Source: Odontocerum albicorne
Lineage: Eukaryota; Arthropoda; Insecta; Trichoptera; Odontoceridae
DNA length: 64,000 nt
Assembly (NCBI GenBank): GCA_949825065.1
Contig: OX463865.1
Coordinates: 16,383,763 to 16,447,762, forward strand
Direction of reading: 5' to 3'
In this document: in pieces, positions 54,319 to 64,000 of the stretch
Layout: each line of letters opens with the position of its first letter
Position numbering within the stretch: the stretch's first letter is position 1
Program-made: the position numbers and the translations under genes
Notes under the pieces: generated by a model
Seen by the model: the letters and a program-made list of their open reading frames with translations, nothing else
Told to the model about the DNA's origin: nothing
The model's database searches: none

Positions 54319-56095
54319 ACATAGTCATTGTTTGCTTCTAATCAACCCAATTCATTTCCGTTATTATCGATATGTAAGAATTTGAAATCATCCTTAGAAA
54401 AAGTACTAGTAATATTAACAAAGTCATTGTTTGCCTCTAATCAACCCAATTCATTTCCGTTATTATCGATATGTAAGAATTTGAAATCATCCTTAGAAAA
54501 AGTACTAGTAATATTAACAAAGTCATTGTTTGCCTCTAATCAACCCAATTCATTTCCGTTATTATCGATATGTAAGAATTTGAAATCATCCTTAGAAAAA
54601 GTACTAGTAATATTAACAAAGTCATTGTTTGCCTCTAATCAACCCAATTCATTTCCGTTATTATCGACATGTAAGAATTTGAAATCATCCTTAGAAAAAA
54701 GTACTAGTAATATTAACAAAGTCATTGTTTGCCTCTAATCAACCCAATTCATTTCCGTTATTATCGATATGTAAGAATTTGAAATCATCCTTAGAAAAAG
54801 TACTAGTAATATTAACAAAGTCATTGTTTGCCTCTAATCAACCCAATTCATTTCCGTTATTATCGACATGTAAGAATTTAAAATCATCCTTAGAAAAAAG
54901 TACTAGTAATATTAACAAAGTCATTGTTGGCCTCTAATCAACCCAATTCATTTCCGTTATTATCGACATGTAAGAATTTGACATCACTCTTAGAAAAAGT
55001 ACTAGTAATATTAACAAAGTCATTGTTTGCCTCTAATCAACCCAATTCATTTCCGTTATTATCGACATGTAAGAATTTAAAATCATCCTTAGAAAAAAGT
55101 ACTAGTAATATTAACAAAGTCATTGTTGGCCTCTAATCAACCCAATTCATTTCCGTTATTATCGACATGTAAGAATTTGACATCACTCTTAGAAAAAGTA
55201 CTAGTAATATTAACAAAGTCATTGTTTGCCTCTAATCAACCCAATTCATTTCCGTTATTATCGATATGTAAGAATTTGACATCATCTTTAGAAAAAGTTC
55301 TAGTAATATTAACAAAGTCATTGTTTGCCTCTAATCAACCCAATTCATTTCCGTTATTATCGACATGTAAGAATTTGAAATCATCCTTAGAAAAAGTACT
55401 AGTAATATTAACAAAGTCATTGTTTGCCTCTAATCAACCCAATTCATTTCCGTTATTATCGATATGTAAGAATTTGAAATCATCCTTAGAAAAAGTACTA
55501 GTAATATTAACAAAGTCAATGTTTGCCTCTAATCAACCCAATTCATTTCCGTTATTATCGACATGTAAGAATTTGAAATCATCCTTAGAAAAAAGTACTA
55601 GTAATATTAACAAAGTCATTGTTTGCCTCTAATCAACCCAATTCATTTCCGTTATTATCGATATGTAAGAATTTGAAATCATCCTTAGAAAAAGTACTAG
55701 TAATATTAACAAAGTCATTGTTTGCCTCTAATCAACCCAATTCATTTCCGTTATTATCGACATGTAAGAATTTAAAATCATCCTTAGAAAAAAGTACTAG
55801 TAATATTAACAAAGTCATTGTTGGCCTCTAATCAACCCAATTCATTTCCGTTATTATCGACATGTAAGAATTTGACATCACTCTTAGAAAAAGTACTAGT
55901 AATATTAACAAAGTCATTGTTTGCCTCTAATCAACCCAATTCATTTCCGTTATTATCGATATGTAAGAATTTGACATCATCTTTAGAAAAAGTTCTAGTA
56001 ATATTAAAAAAAGTCATTTTTTGCCTCTAATCAACCCAATTCATTTCTGTTATTATCGACATGTAAGAATTTGACATCATCCATAGAAAATTAAT
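54313..56095. repeat. 99/100-bp satellite array, ~18 units
   Basis: The unit is agtcattgtttgcctctaat, caacccaattcatttccgtt, attatcgatatgtaagaatt, tgaaatcatccttagaaaaa, gtactagtaatattaacaa. Units of 99 bases keep a 33-residue frame open; 100-base units (one extra A) shift it, which explains the series of separate 70- to 169-residue frames. Variant pairs (ttaaaatcatcc unit followed by a ttggcctc/gacatcactc unit) recur near 54822, 55021 and 55717. Confidence 0.96.
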
Positions 56096-56340
56096 GACTT
56101 TCTTGGTGACAATGATTATCTGTTTCAGCGTGAATCATGGGATTTTGTATTCACCAAGTCTTTTTTCAAAGGATCTTTCCTACACATAAATTATTCCAGT
56201 TAGTACATAAAAGTTTATACGCTCAATTATCGCTAACTAATCCATTTTTGTTTTTACCGGCAAAAAAAAGTTTCTATAGATCGAAATAAGTAGAAATGGA
56301 CTTGCTTTATGTGACTTGGAAATTTATTATAGTTGAAATA
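56096..56340. other. no gene seen
   Basis: Unique-looking AT-rich spacer. Confidence 0.4.
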
Positions 56341-56955
56341 TTAACTCTTACAGGCTTAGTGGTCCACGTTATGGACCACCTTTTTTTGACGCAGTACTGC
56401 ACAATGATACACGCAATGTACCACTTATTAAATCTCTCCCTATTGCTGCGCGAACGCTCAGATTATGTACCACTTCGTATAATATAATACTTATGACTCA
56501 TATCCGCACAGCTGCAGGTCTGGTCCTGTTCAAATTCATTTAGCTTCTAATATTATTGGAAGTTAGTTGTTCTTGGTGTGCCGACTTGTGTATATAAAAG
56601 AAAACGTTATATATTTGTATTAAATTTTAATAAAAAATAGTTGTGTTGTGATAAAATTGAGTTCAGTTATTGTGGTGAATTTATATTTAGGTTAAAAATT
56701 AATTTAATTTGGATGTATTTCGGCATTATTTGGTGGTATATTAGAAGTACCAGTGGAAATATGGACTAGTGGTACATAAGTTGTACCACCTCACCAGGAG
56801 TTTCTTGACCTACCGAGGAAGTGGAAATATGTTGATTTAGCATTTGTATGTATCATTTTTAAACACATTAAAAAAATAATGAGAAACTTGATTTTTTATT
56901 TTTTGTACAGCCTGAGTAAAAATAAGTAAAGTTAACCTGTGCCTGCAAGGGTTAA
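56341..56955. mobile_element. piggyBac-like non-autonomous element
   Basis: 615 bp including TTAA at both ends (56341-56344 and 56952-56955), the piggyBac target duplication. The ends are ttaactcttacaggc and, reverse-complemented, ttaacccttgcaggc (13 of 15). Two internal hairpins, gtggtccacgttatggaccac (56359-56379) and gtggtacataagttgtaccac (56769-56789), plus further gtaccac motifs, may be transposase-binding repeats. No transposase frame. Without another copy to compare, the superfamily rests on TTAA and the short inverted ends. Confidence 0.6.
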
Positions 56956-57491
56956 AAGGCGAGCCTCATTTTATTCACAAAAATCATAATAATATAACAT
57001 ATATTGAAATTCACAACTTTTGACATTTTCATCGACAATAATATACTGTTTTATCGATATCTGTTATAAATTAATTATTTTTTTACTTCGGGCTAATTTC
57101 AGCATTTATAATAGATCTTGGTGATTATTATAAAGAACACTTGTCATGTAAATAAATAAACTTTAAAATAGAAATACAAAAACATCGGTGTTGCTATGTC
57201 CCATTAAATGATAGTCGAATAGACAAACAAGATATAGGGTTCCCAAGTTTTCTGCACTATTAAGCCATTTTGAAGAAGAGCTCAGCTCGATTGCATTCTC
57301 TTTCATCTCTTATACTCCGTCTCTTCCTTTTCTTTCACATTAGCCCCTAGCTGCGTGATTCCCATACGGAATTAGCACTAATCAAAATGGTAACTGTTTC
57401 ACAACACCTTAAGAAGTTTTGAGTTTTTCACATAAAAATAGGTAAGCAATCTTTGAGTTCGTGCTGATGCTTGATTATAATAGATAATGCA
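56956..57491. other. no gene seen
   Basis: AT-rich, with a C/T-rich patch at 57300-57340. Confidence 0.35.
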
Positions 57492-57493
57492 TA

Positions 57494-58416
57494 TCCAGAA
57501 AGTAAATGTACTGAATTTTTGTAGGTTACATTTTTTTTTATTGAAACAAAAAAATTACTAGGTTACCGTAATACATATGTAAGCTATTTTTCGACATAAT
57601 CGCCATTCCTCTCAATCCAGGTGGTGAAGCGGGGTATCAACTTTTTGATGCCTTCCTCGAAGTAGTTTCCCGCCAACCCCTCCGTCCACTTCTCCACCTC
57701 CTCCTCCTCGTCGGTTGAAAACCTTTTTCCACCCATGTGCAGCTTCACGGAGGTAAAGAGATAGTAATCTGAAGGTCAGGGGAATGCGCGGGATGGTTCA
57801 GGACATCCCATTGAAACGAGGTGAGCAGTTCCTTCGTGGCGTTGGCCGTGTGTGGTCTGGCATTGTCGTGCAGCAGGCAGACTCCCTTTGTCAGCATGCC
57901 TCTCCTCTTGTTCTGAACCACCCTCCGCAATTTTTTTAGGGTCACACAGTATCTTGCAGAGTTGATGGTCTCCCCTTGAGGCATATATTCAATTAAAATT
58001 ATGCCTTGACAGTCCCAAAACACGGATGCCATGATTTTCTTGGCTGAAATTGTGGTTTTGAACTTTTTGGCGGAGGGTGAAGAGGGGTGACGCCACTGTT
58101 GAGACTGCCTTTTGGTTTCAGGTGTGTAGTGTGCAACCCAAGTTTCATCTCCAGTAACGATGGAGCGGAGAAATTCATCTCCATGGAGTTTGCAGCGCCT
58201 CAAAAACTCTTGCCCGGCATTATTTATTTCGCACTTGGCGGGAGATTGGATTGACATTTTTCACGAAATGTGTTGTCGCGTCGACACTTCTCAACGTACT
58301 GACCTCGAACCGGTCTTGTTGTGGAAGGGAAGGGTCAGGCTACACGAAAGTGTAGCCAACATGTCGAAAATAAAATCCATCCGGTCGTGAGAGCCTCAGT
58401 ACACTTACTTTCTGGA
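57494..58416 (-). mobile_element. mariner element with intact ends, internally deleted
   Basis: 923 bp between TA dinucleotides (57492-57493, 58417-58418). The 21-base inverted ends, tccagaaagtaaatgtactg(a) and tccagaaagtaagtgtactg(a), differ at one position. Full-length mariners are about 1.3 kb, and the missing part is the N-terminal DNA-binding region (see the transposase entry). Intact ends mean it could in principle be moved by a related transposase elsewhere in the genome. Confidence 0.9.
57570..58257 (-). pseudogene. mariner transposase, DNA-binding domain deleted, frameshifted
   Basis: The minus-strand frame starts MSIQSPAKCEINNAGQEFLR and passes GDEFLRSIVTGDETWVAHYT (first catalytic Asp in GDETW), then VCLLHDNARPHTANATKELL (second Asp) and HPAHSPDL. 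About 7 bases are then missing, where APS precedes the third catalytic Asp of D,D34D. The frame resumes as DYYLFTSVKLHMGGKRFSTD, EEEEVEKWTEGLAGNYFEEG and IERNGDYVEK, stop (~57583). The normal ~120-residue helix-turn-helix region is absent: MSIQSPAKCEIN joins directly to the pre-catalytic helix. Inactive. Confidence 0.85.
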
Positions 58417-58574
58417 TACGCCTAGTATATTTGCGTTAAAGGACACTGTGTCTATGACGTCGTGCTTTACGCCTACAACCTTCGAAATGGACTACTCAGT
58501 GAAAAAAAAAACTGAAATGAGTCAATTAAACACTGTAGCATCCATTAAAGCGTGTAGTGATTGAAAACACAAAC

Positions 58575-58685
58575 AATTAATCTGGATTTTTACTTGCAAC
58601 CTCTGGGCTGAAAAAAAATCTGGATTTTTACTTGCAACCTCTGGGCTAGGAGACAGGCATCTTACCAATTAGGCTAAGGGTGGCC
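58575..58685 (-). repeat. SINE-B head with 40-bp tandem duplication
   Basis: aatctggatttttacttgca, acctctgggct appears twice (from about 58577 and 58617), then the head ends with taccaattaggctaagggtg. The body and tail are missing. Confidence 0.65.
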
Positions 58686-58854
58686 GTCATATTAATAAGA
58701 TAAAATTTTCATTACTAACTTCATTCTTAACGTGATGCATGTATATTATTATAAAAAGAAATATCACCAGAGTTTTCTATCGTGGTACACACCTTTCACG
58801 TTGTCTACATTTGTACACCTGATACTACAACTTTTCTAACTTTTTAGTGAACTT

Positions 58855-58940
58855 ATTTTCTTTAACATCTTTATGATTGGTTGGAAGAGATCGCTTCATG
58901 ATAATAAACCCGCCAGATTGTGCTGTATACTACAATGATA
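58855..58940 (+). repeat. SINE-B/LINE-type hairpin tail, isolated
   Basis: tgattggttggaagagatcg, cttcatgataataaacccgc, cagattgtgctgtatac: one of the best-conserved plus-strand tails. Confidence 0.7.
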
Positions 58941-59369
58941 CGAAGAATTTGAAACTATCATACAAAAAAGGATCTATTGTTTATTATTTAAAATGACCTG
59001 CAGATGTATGTAAATAAACACAATAATTGTAATAAAACAAAGGTATAAGATGAAAGCTCAACATATAAGTTTACTGTGAAAGCTCCTATATCCAAGGAGA
59101 ACTTGGGTACACATTGGGAAACAAGATGCCCTAATATAAGAAAATGTTTATTTCTCACATAGATTGCGTATACAAACGCACCACCTCTACATATTATATT
59201 TATGATATAAGTGTAGATATCGTATCTGACGCTCACGGTGTCATCTTCAATGCCGGCTCCTCATGTCAGACAAACCCATTTCTTGCGAATATGTCAAGAC
59301 ATTTGTAGAGTTTCGTGCTACAACAACACTTGAAAGTTGAGAACGCTTAAATATTTCGTCACATTTACC
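58941..59369. other. no gene seen
   Basis: A minus-strand 82-residue frame (58988-59236) has no recognisable motif. Confidence 0.3.
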
Positions 59370-59590
59370 CTTGAGCTTCAATTTGATATACTGAACAGGG
59401 GTTGCAAACTTTCTGCTAAATAGTTGATTAGCGCAAGTTTTAGATTTGTTCCCTGTCGGTAGAGGATAGAACGAGAGATTTTCTTATCTCGACACACATC
59501 TTCAGCATCTTTTATATCCATACATCTTATCATACAACTTTTACGATTTTCTACTTTTCTTTCCTTCGAAATATAATTCACTTGATTCAG
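59370..59590 (-). pseudogene. RTE-E LINE fragment
   Basis: The minus strand reads NYISKERKVENRKSCMIRCM, DIKDAEDVCRD, the segment after the GRGRPRK block in other copies (for example 44430 and 49690). Confidence 0.55.
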
Positions 59591-59659
59591 TTTACAGGGT
59601 GTAAATACATGTGATCATGTGTTAGTGGGTGTGTAGCAAAGCCTACACCCAATAAAAAC

Positions 59660-60290
59660 AAAATATTACACATTTTCTCTAAAAATCCAATTCTTGTTCT
59701 ATGTGAGCGTTGTTCCACTAAAAACAAATCTAAGTTCTTTACCAATATAAAATAAGTCTTCGACAATTACGTACAGAACCCGGCGGCGAGTAATACACAT
59801 CGGGCTTAAGAAAGTGACTGTCGTCGGCCATAATCGGCTAACTTCGACTTTATAGAGCGTCGTCTTTGTCCCTAGAACGCTTGACAATGACTGACAAATC
59901 GTGACGGAACACGTGTGTGAATGACAGAGACGACGCTCCACAAAGCCGAGGTAAGCCGATTATGGCCGACAGTCTCTTTTTTAAGCCCGATGTGTATTAC
60001 TTATCGCCGGGTACTTGTAAGTCTATTTGGTAAAATTTGGTACTATTTTGTGATATATTTACAAACATATATTGAAATTAAATATACATATTAATATTAA
60101 ATAATTTTAAACAATGACTTTTTTATTTATTATAACTACTGCTTTTAGTATTTCCTGTCCATGTTAGTTTAAGACAATGTTTTGTATATTTTGTCAATAA
60201 TTTTAAGTACTCGTATAACTTGTCACATGTTCATTTGTATATAAAAGACACTGTTGTGTCTTAAATTAAATGAAGAATAATATTAAAATA
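59660..60290 (+). repeat. family C LINE-like 3' region interrupted by an inverted-repeat element
   Basis: 59660-59773 and 60018-60290 together align with 18205-18545 plus the tail (caaataataattttaagtac-like block, atgttcatttgtatataaaa, gacactgttgtgtcttaaat). The intervening 244 bases are the insertion described next. Confidence 0.75.
59774..60017. mobile_element. CAGTACCCGG inverted-repeat element, copy 1, in a known target
   Basis: 244 bp. Ends: cagaacccggcggcgagtaa and, reverse-complemented, caagtacccggcgataagta. The related family C copy at 18300 has the uninterrupted site ttacgtaagtct; here it reads ttacgTA[element]TAagtct, so the target TA was duplicated, as for Tc1/mariner-type transposition. 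The arms pair for about 100 bases. Both this copy and 41943-42182 retain a similar short frame (MERRLCHSHTCSVTICQSLS...), probably because of arm conservation. Confidence 0.9.
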
Positions 60291-62110
60291 TCAAACACAT
60301 TTTAAATAGTAAAAAGACTGCAATACATAAGGCCATCAAACCAAACAAAAATATCATAAATAATCAATTAAATTTATGCTTTTCTCCGCTTTGAACCCTA
60401 TTCCTCTTTAGTACTATGAACCACAAAGAATAAAGAAAATTTTACTCTTTTTTTACCATAAACAACACACATAATTATGTAATTAATATCTACTTCAGTT
60501 CTTGTCGACTCACCTGTTGATGACACAGCAAGTGTTGAAATGCATTGTGATTTGCAATAAATAGAGTTAAATAAAACAAAGTAACCGTGTTTCAATTTTA
60601 TGTGATTAATAGAGTTAGAGTTCCAGCAAAATATAGGATGATTCAAAGGTAGATTTAGTAAAATATATATATTTTTTAATGCACCTAGTTAAAAAAAATA
60701 TATCTCTATTAAAAAAATATTTGTTTGACAATTCACCGCGTCATAAAATAACTATGTAGGTAAGTAATGTATAATTATAGTGATTTATGTTGAAAATTCT
60801 TATATAATATTAATGTATTTTAATTATTTATAACTGCCTATCTTTCGTAATTGCTCTATTTTTAATTCACTATAATTTTCCATTATATGATTAACCCTAA
60901 TAGTTTATTTATCAATTACAGAAATTCAGTTTATTCTTATTTTTTTCGTTATCTATGCGTTTAATTGAACTAATATACACTCCGGTTACTTTTGAACCTT
61001 CACAATGCAATGGTTTTTTTAGCGTGAAATGACCTAAAATATTCTAACATATTTGCTATTATATATTTCGATTGTTTTTTTTAAATGAAAACCACGTCCC
61101 ACTTTTGAACACATTTTTTTTTAAATTTGAAAATTAAACTATTAAATACTTTCAGGTGATACTGTAGCTGAGAGCAAAGACGGACGAGTGACCAATGACA
61201 GACTAGAATGAGCTCAATACACTGATGCATTTTTTCGTACTATAGAAACAATTTTGAATGTATGTGTAAAGGTCTTTATATTTTGCTAAAACTCTACACA
61301 AAGTGTCGTCAGAGTAATTTAAACTGATATCTTTGACGATAGTCTGTTCTTTAAACGGCGTTGTATACATTGTATTTTGTTATTATAATTATTGAGGTCT
61401 TCCAGCTTGGTAATACCACTAGAGGTAAAATCTATCCATTGAGTTCCAACTCTCCTTTCCCCTTATTCATCTTAGCGACAGCAGGTATTTAATACAAAGA
61501 CTTAATGATGTGATGATGATAAAAACAACTATTTATTTGAGTCTCTTCATCGACAATTTGTCGACGCCTGATTGAGTTTGACTTACAGAAGCACTAATCT
61601 CATGAAGTGTAATATTAAATAGCAGCGAAAATTCGTGTGAGATTTCACACAGTCTCAAGTTTACTTTGTAAGTTTGGTAAGATATTTAAATTTACCTTCA
61701 CCCCTTATGAGGCTGAAAGGACTATGGGGACTTAACCACCGTTTCCCAACCGGTTAAGACTTAAGTTAGCGGACTTGTTAGCCAACATTTGTATTCCGGT
61801 TATTAATTGGTTGCCCGGAATTGTAAGATATATTTCATTAGAGCAAAATTATCGTTGATATTTCATTTCAAATGTGTTCAATTTGTACATTACTGTGAAA
61901 TATTATAAATAGTTAATAATATATTTTGTTTACCGTTTTCTTTAAATTAAGTTTAAGTTTTTTTTTGTCATTTTAAAGTTGGAATAAAAAAAGTTTTTTT
62001 TCTGGTGTTTGATACTTTTTACTGCTGCAAAGAAAACATATTACAGTAATTATAACAAAATATATGTACAGTGTATGGCGACGATATGGAAGGCGATCGC
62101 CTTATAATAA
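60291..62110. other. no gene seen
   Basis: About 1.8 kb without recognised elements or convincing frames. 61690-61800 is GC-richer and contains repeated ggttaa/ttaacc motifs. Possibly the least repetitive stretch of the window. Confidence 0.4.
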
Positions 62111-62114
62111 GTTA

Positions 62115-62505
62115 TATGGTTGCGCGGTAATGCACTGGACTGCCGTGCGAAACGTCGCCGGTTCAAACTCCACCCTGTGCTACTCTCGTCGAATGCAACA
62201 GGCATTTTTCCCGCTCAGTATTCAGGGGTATAAAAAATCCATGATTTTGATCACATCTATTCTTTCAAAAAAAAAACTTGCAGGTGTGCTCCGATCTTCC
62301 AGCTTCAGGTGTGCCATCGGATCCAGTACAGCGGTATAGCCAGTGAGTTTGCTGGCCTACAACGGCTCACTTACTCAAATATGAGAAAACAGATCAAAGA
62401 GACGAAAACTCCATGGTGCACCTTCACTTTCCAATCGAATTGACGTTGGAATAACGAAGGAACCCTCGACTACGAGGCCCAGCAACAACGATGACGACAG
62501 TCGTA
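62115..62505 (+). repeat. SINE-A, most complete copy
   Basis: A-box-like tggttgcgcggtaatgcact and B box ccggttcaaactcc in tRNA-type spacing. Then cgaatgcaacaggcattttt, ttcaggggtataaaaaatcc, the body from ccgatcttccagcttcaggt through caacggctcacttac, and the LINE-type tail gaattgacgttggaataacg ... ggcccagcaacaacgatgac. About 390 bp. It lies on sequence with no tRNA cloverleaf, so a SINE rather than a tRNA gene. Confidence 0.8.
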
Positions 62506-62715
62506 ACCGAGGTTTATTGAAAAAGAATTCCAAGGTGTCTTTTACTGAAGGCCTTTTTAATAGTTTTTGGGTGGCTACAAGCTTTTCAAATATATTTAAA
62601 TTCATATTTCATTTTTACAGTAACTCTATGCATAACCTCAATTTAAATAAACAAATTAACGTAACACAAATTAATATAAAAAGATTTGATAAAATGACAG
62701 CTCATATACACGTAT
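62506..62715. other. no gene seen
   Basis: A 67-residue frame (62517-62720) has no recognisable motif. Confidence 0.3.
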
Positions 62716-62934
62716 TATAGTTCGGAAATTCTAGGATGAGTCCTGTGACAGCTCACAAATTTGCCCCAATACAACCTTGTAACGATATTCAGTAATTTTA
62801 ATTATTTTATCAACTTTAATATAAGCCTCAATTGTAATAAATAGCAAGTTATTTAGGTAAATGCATTACATAAGGTTGTATTGGGGTAAATTTGTGAGCT
62901 ATCACAGGACTCATCCTAGAATTTCCGAATTATA
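62716..62934. mobile_element. 219-bp terminal-inverted-repeat element (MITE)
   Basis: Left arm tatagttcggaaattctagg, atgagtcctgtgacagctca, caaatttgccccaatacaac; the right arm is its reverse complement with about four differences over ~65 bases. The interior is about 85 bases and AT-rich. TATA at both outer edges means the target duplication could be TA or TATA. No coding capacity. Not related in sequence to the other inverted-repeat families here. Confidence 0.85.
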
Positions 62935-63285
62935 GTGCTGACATTAATGTATAAGAGTGAAATGTGAACGTGTAAAATGAATGAATGAAACCGAGTAAAA
63001 CCCTACTATTCACGTTCGGATAATTTCCTTGTTTAATAATAGGTTTGAACAGTGGTTTTGAATTCCTAGTTAGAGCGCCTTTGAGGAGAGTCTGGTTTCT
63101 AAATAGCACTATTTAAGTAGTCATTTTATTATTATTATTATTATGCAATTTAAACATCACAGATACAATTATATAACAAAAGATAACTAACCAACACCAT
63201 CTTTAAAAAAACTTACAATTAAGGTTACATGTATCATTTAAAGCAAGTAATGGGCAAGAAATGAATGACTAAAGCTATACAATGT
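62935..63285. other. no gene seen
   Basis: AT-rich, with an (ATT)n run near 63130. Confidence 0.4.
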
Positions 63286-63289
63286 ATTA

Positions 63290-63380
63290 GCTTTTAAGGT
63301 AGTATTTTCTCAGATGATGGAAGAGTTATTAATTGGCGTAAAGCGATAGAAAACAACAACAATGGGGCAGTAACATATTG
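63290..63380 (+). repeat. dispersed repeat family K, copy 2
   Basis: Matches 9835-9915 (gtagtattttctcagatgat, ggaagagttatt, agcgatagaaaacaacaa, tggggcagtaac). Confidence 0.45.
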
Positions 63381-64000
63381 AGCTTTTTTGTATTGATCCC
63401 GAAGGTTTTAGCCACGAAACCCTTCTTCTACCAGGACTGACCCTGTCTTTTTTCTTTCCTTACTTTATCAGTTGATGAGTGCACTATTTTATCTATTTAT
63501 CAACAATACAAAATAAATAGTCTATCCAATAGGAAAGGTGACTAACGGGAAATGAAATACAAGATATTGTTTATTTAAAATTTACATTGCCTTTAGTGTT
63601 TGCATGTTGGTCCATTTTTTTTCCGACCGAGACTCAGAAAGTAATGTCAATTGTTACGTCCTTACGAATAAACCATCGATGCCAGCGCTTTGAAACGGAA
63701 GATTGTCGAAATATATCGCTAGTTAACTCATTAATTCATCTACAGATGGCGCTGGTGGTTACGCGAAAATAAAATCAGTCACCTTCACGTCGGACAGACC
63801 GTGTAACTTCTAACGAAATAATAACAATTTAAATCCAATAGTGGGTGCTTCATACGTCAAAAAGGAACAGTATATAAAAATATTAAACAAAATCATTAAA
63901 AAAAAAACAGGTGTACATAAGCGCACAAAACTATTGAACACAAATACAATATGGAACCGTTCAAAGACGGACCACCCGCACTGTACCAAACCAAGAAACA
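63381..64000. other. no gene seen
   Basis: Contains a short antisense-looking phrase (cggtccgtc) but no frame or element end I can support. Confidence 0.3.

Noticed and set aside
54328..56030. Series of 70- to 169-residue frames (SLFASNQPNSFPLLS...)
   Set aside because: Produced by the 99-bp satellite unit, which is divisible by three; frames break wherever a 100-bp unit occurs.

Overview
This is AT-rich, intron-poor arthropod DNA that contains no host gene I can recognise. Nearly everything identifiable is transposable-element debris or tandem repeat. The RTE- and Jockey-type non-LTR elements, mariner, pogo-like and piggyBac-like elements and tRNA-derived SINEs point to an insect. The shared LINE/SINE tail (a 'ctggttggttggaagag' core, a short hairpin, then 'cccgccag') resembles tails I associate with Lepidoptera, so a moth or butterfly is my best guess, with moderate confidence. 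Many satellites and nested, decayed insertions suggest heterochromatin (pericentromeric or sex-chromosome-like), but that is inference.

Layout. 1-13 kb: old LINE and SINE copies, a pogo-like deletion derivative (1671-2188), nested LINEs and small minisatellites. 13-31 kb: the best LINE remains, namely an RTE copy with 19-bp target duplications (13571-14369), a Jockey copy (16845-17766), two copies of one further LINE (18546-19696 and 27888-29390, the second with a 43-nt poly(A) tail), two head-to-head RTE fragments with a 403-bp tandem duplication (25785-27224), and two LTR-like fragments. 31-37 kb: SINEs, Helitron-like ends and a 200-N assembly gap (35099-35298). 37.4-41.1 kb: an 88-bp satellite, about 42 units. 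41-51 kb: LINE fragments, a palindromic Penelope-like terminus inside an ATTCAT microsatellite, and a second transposase family. 51.6-56.1 kb: three large arrays in a row (33-, 45- and 99-bp units). 56-64 kb: a piggyBac-like element, a mariner with intact ends, an inverted-repeat element in an identifiable target, a nearly complete SINE and a short terminal-inverted-repeat element.

How the parts relate. Two SINE families each carry the 3' tail of a LINE present in the same window, the expected sign of SINEs mobilised by partner LINEs. SINE-A shares its end with a LINE encoding a C-terminal zinc-finger-like motif. SINE-B shares a hairpin tail with a Jockey/CR1-like LINE. At least two tandem arrays grew out of LINE 3' ends. 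Every element protein here is truncated or broken except short C-terminal frames, so none looks capable of autonomous movement. Family labels (RTE-A, RTE-E, family C and so on) are my own working names. I found no convincing new gene system; the strongest observations concern element structure, nesting and satellite birth.
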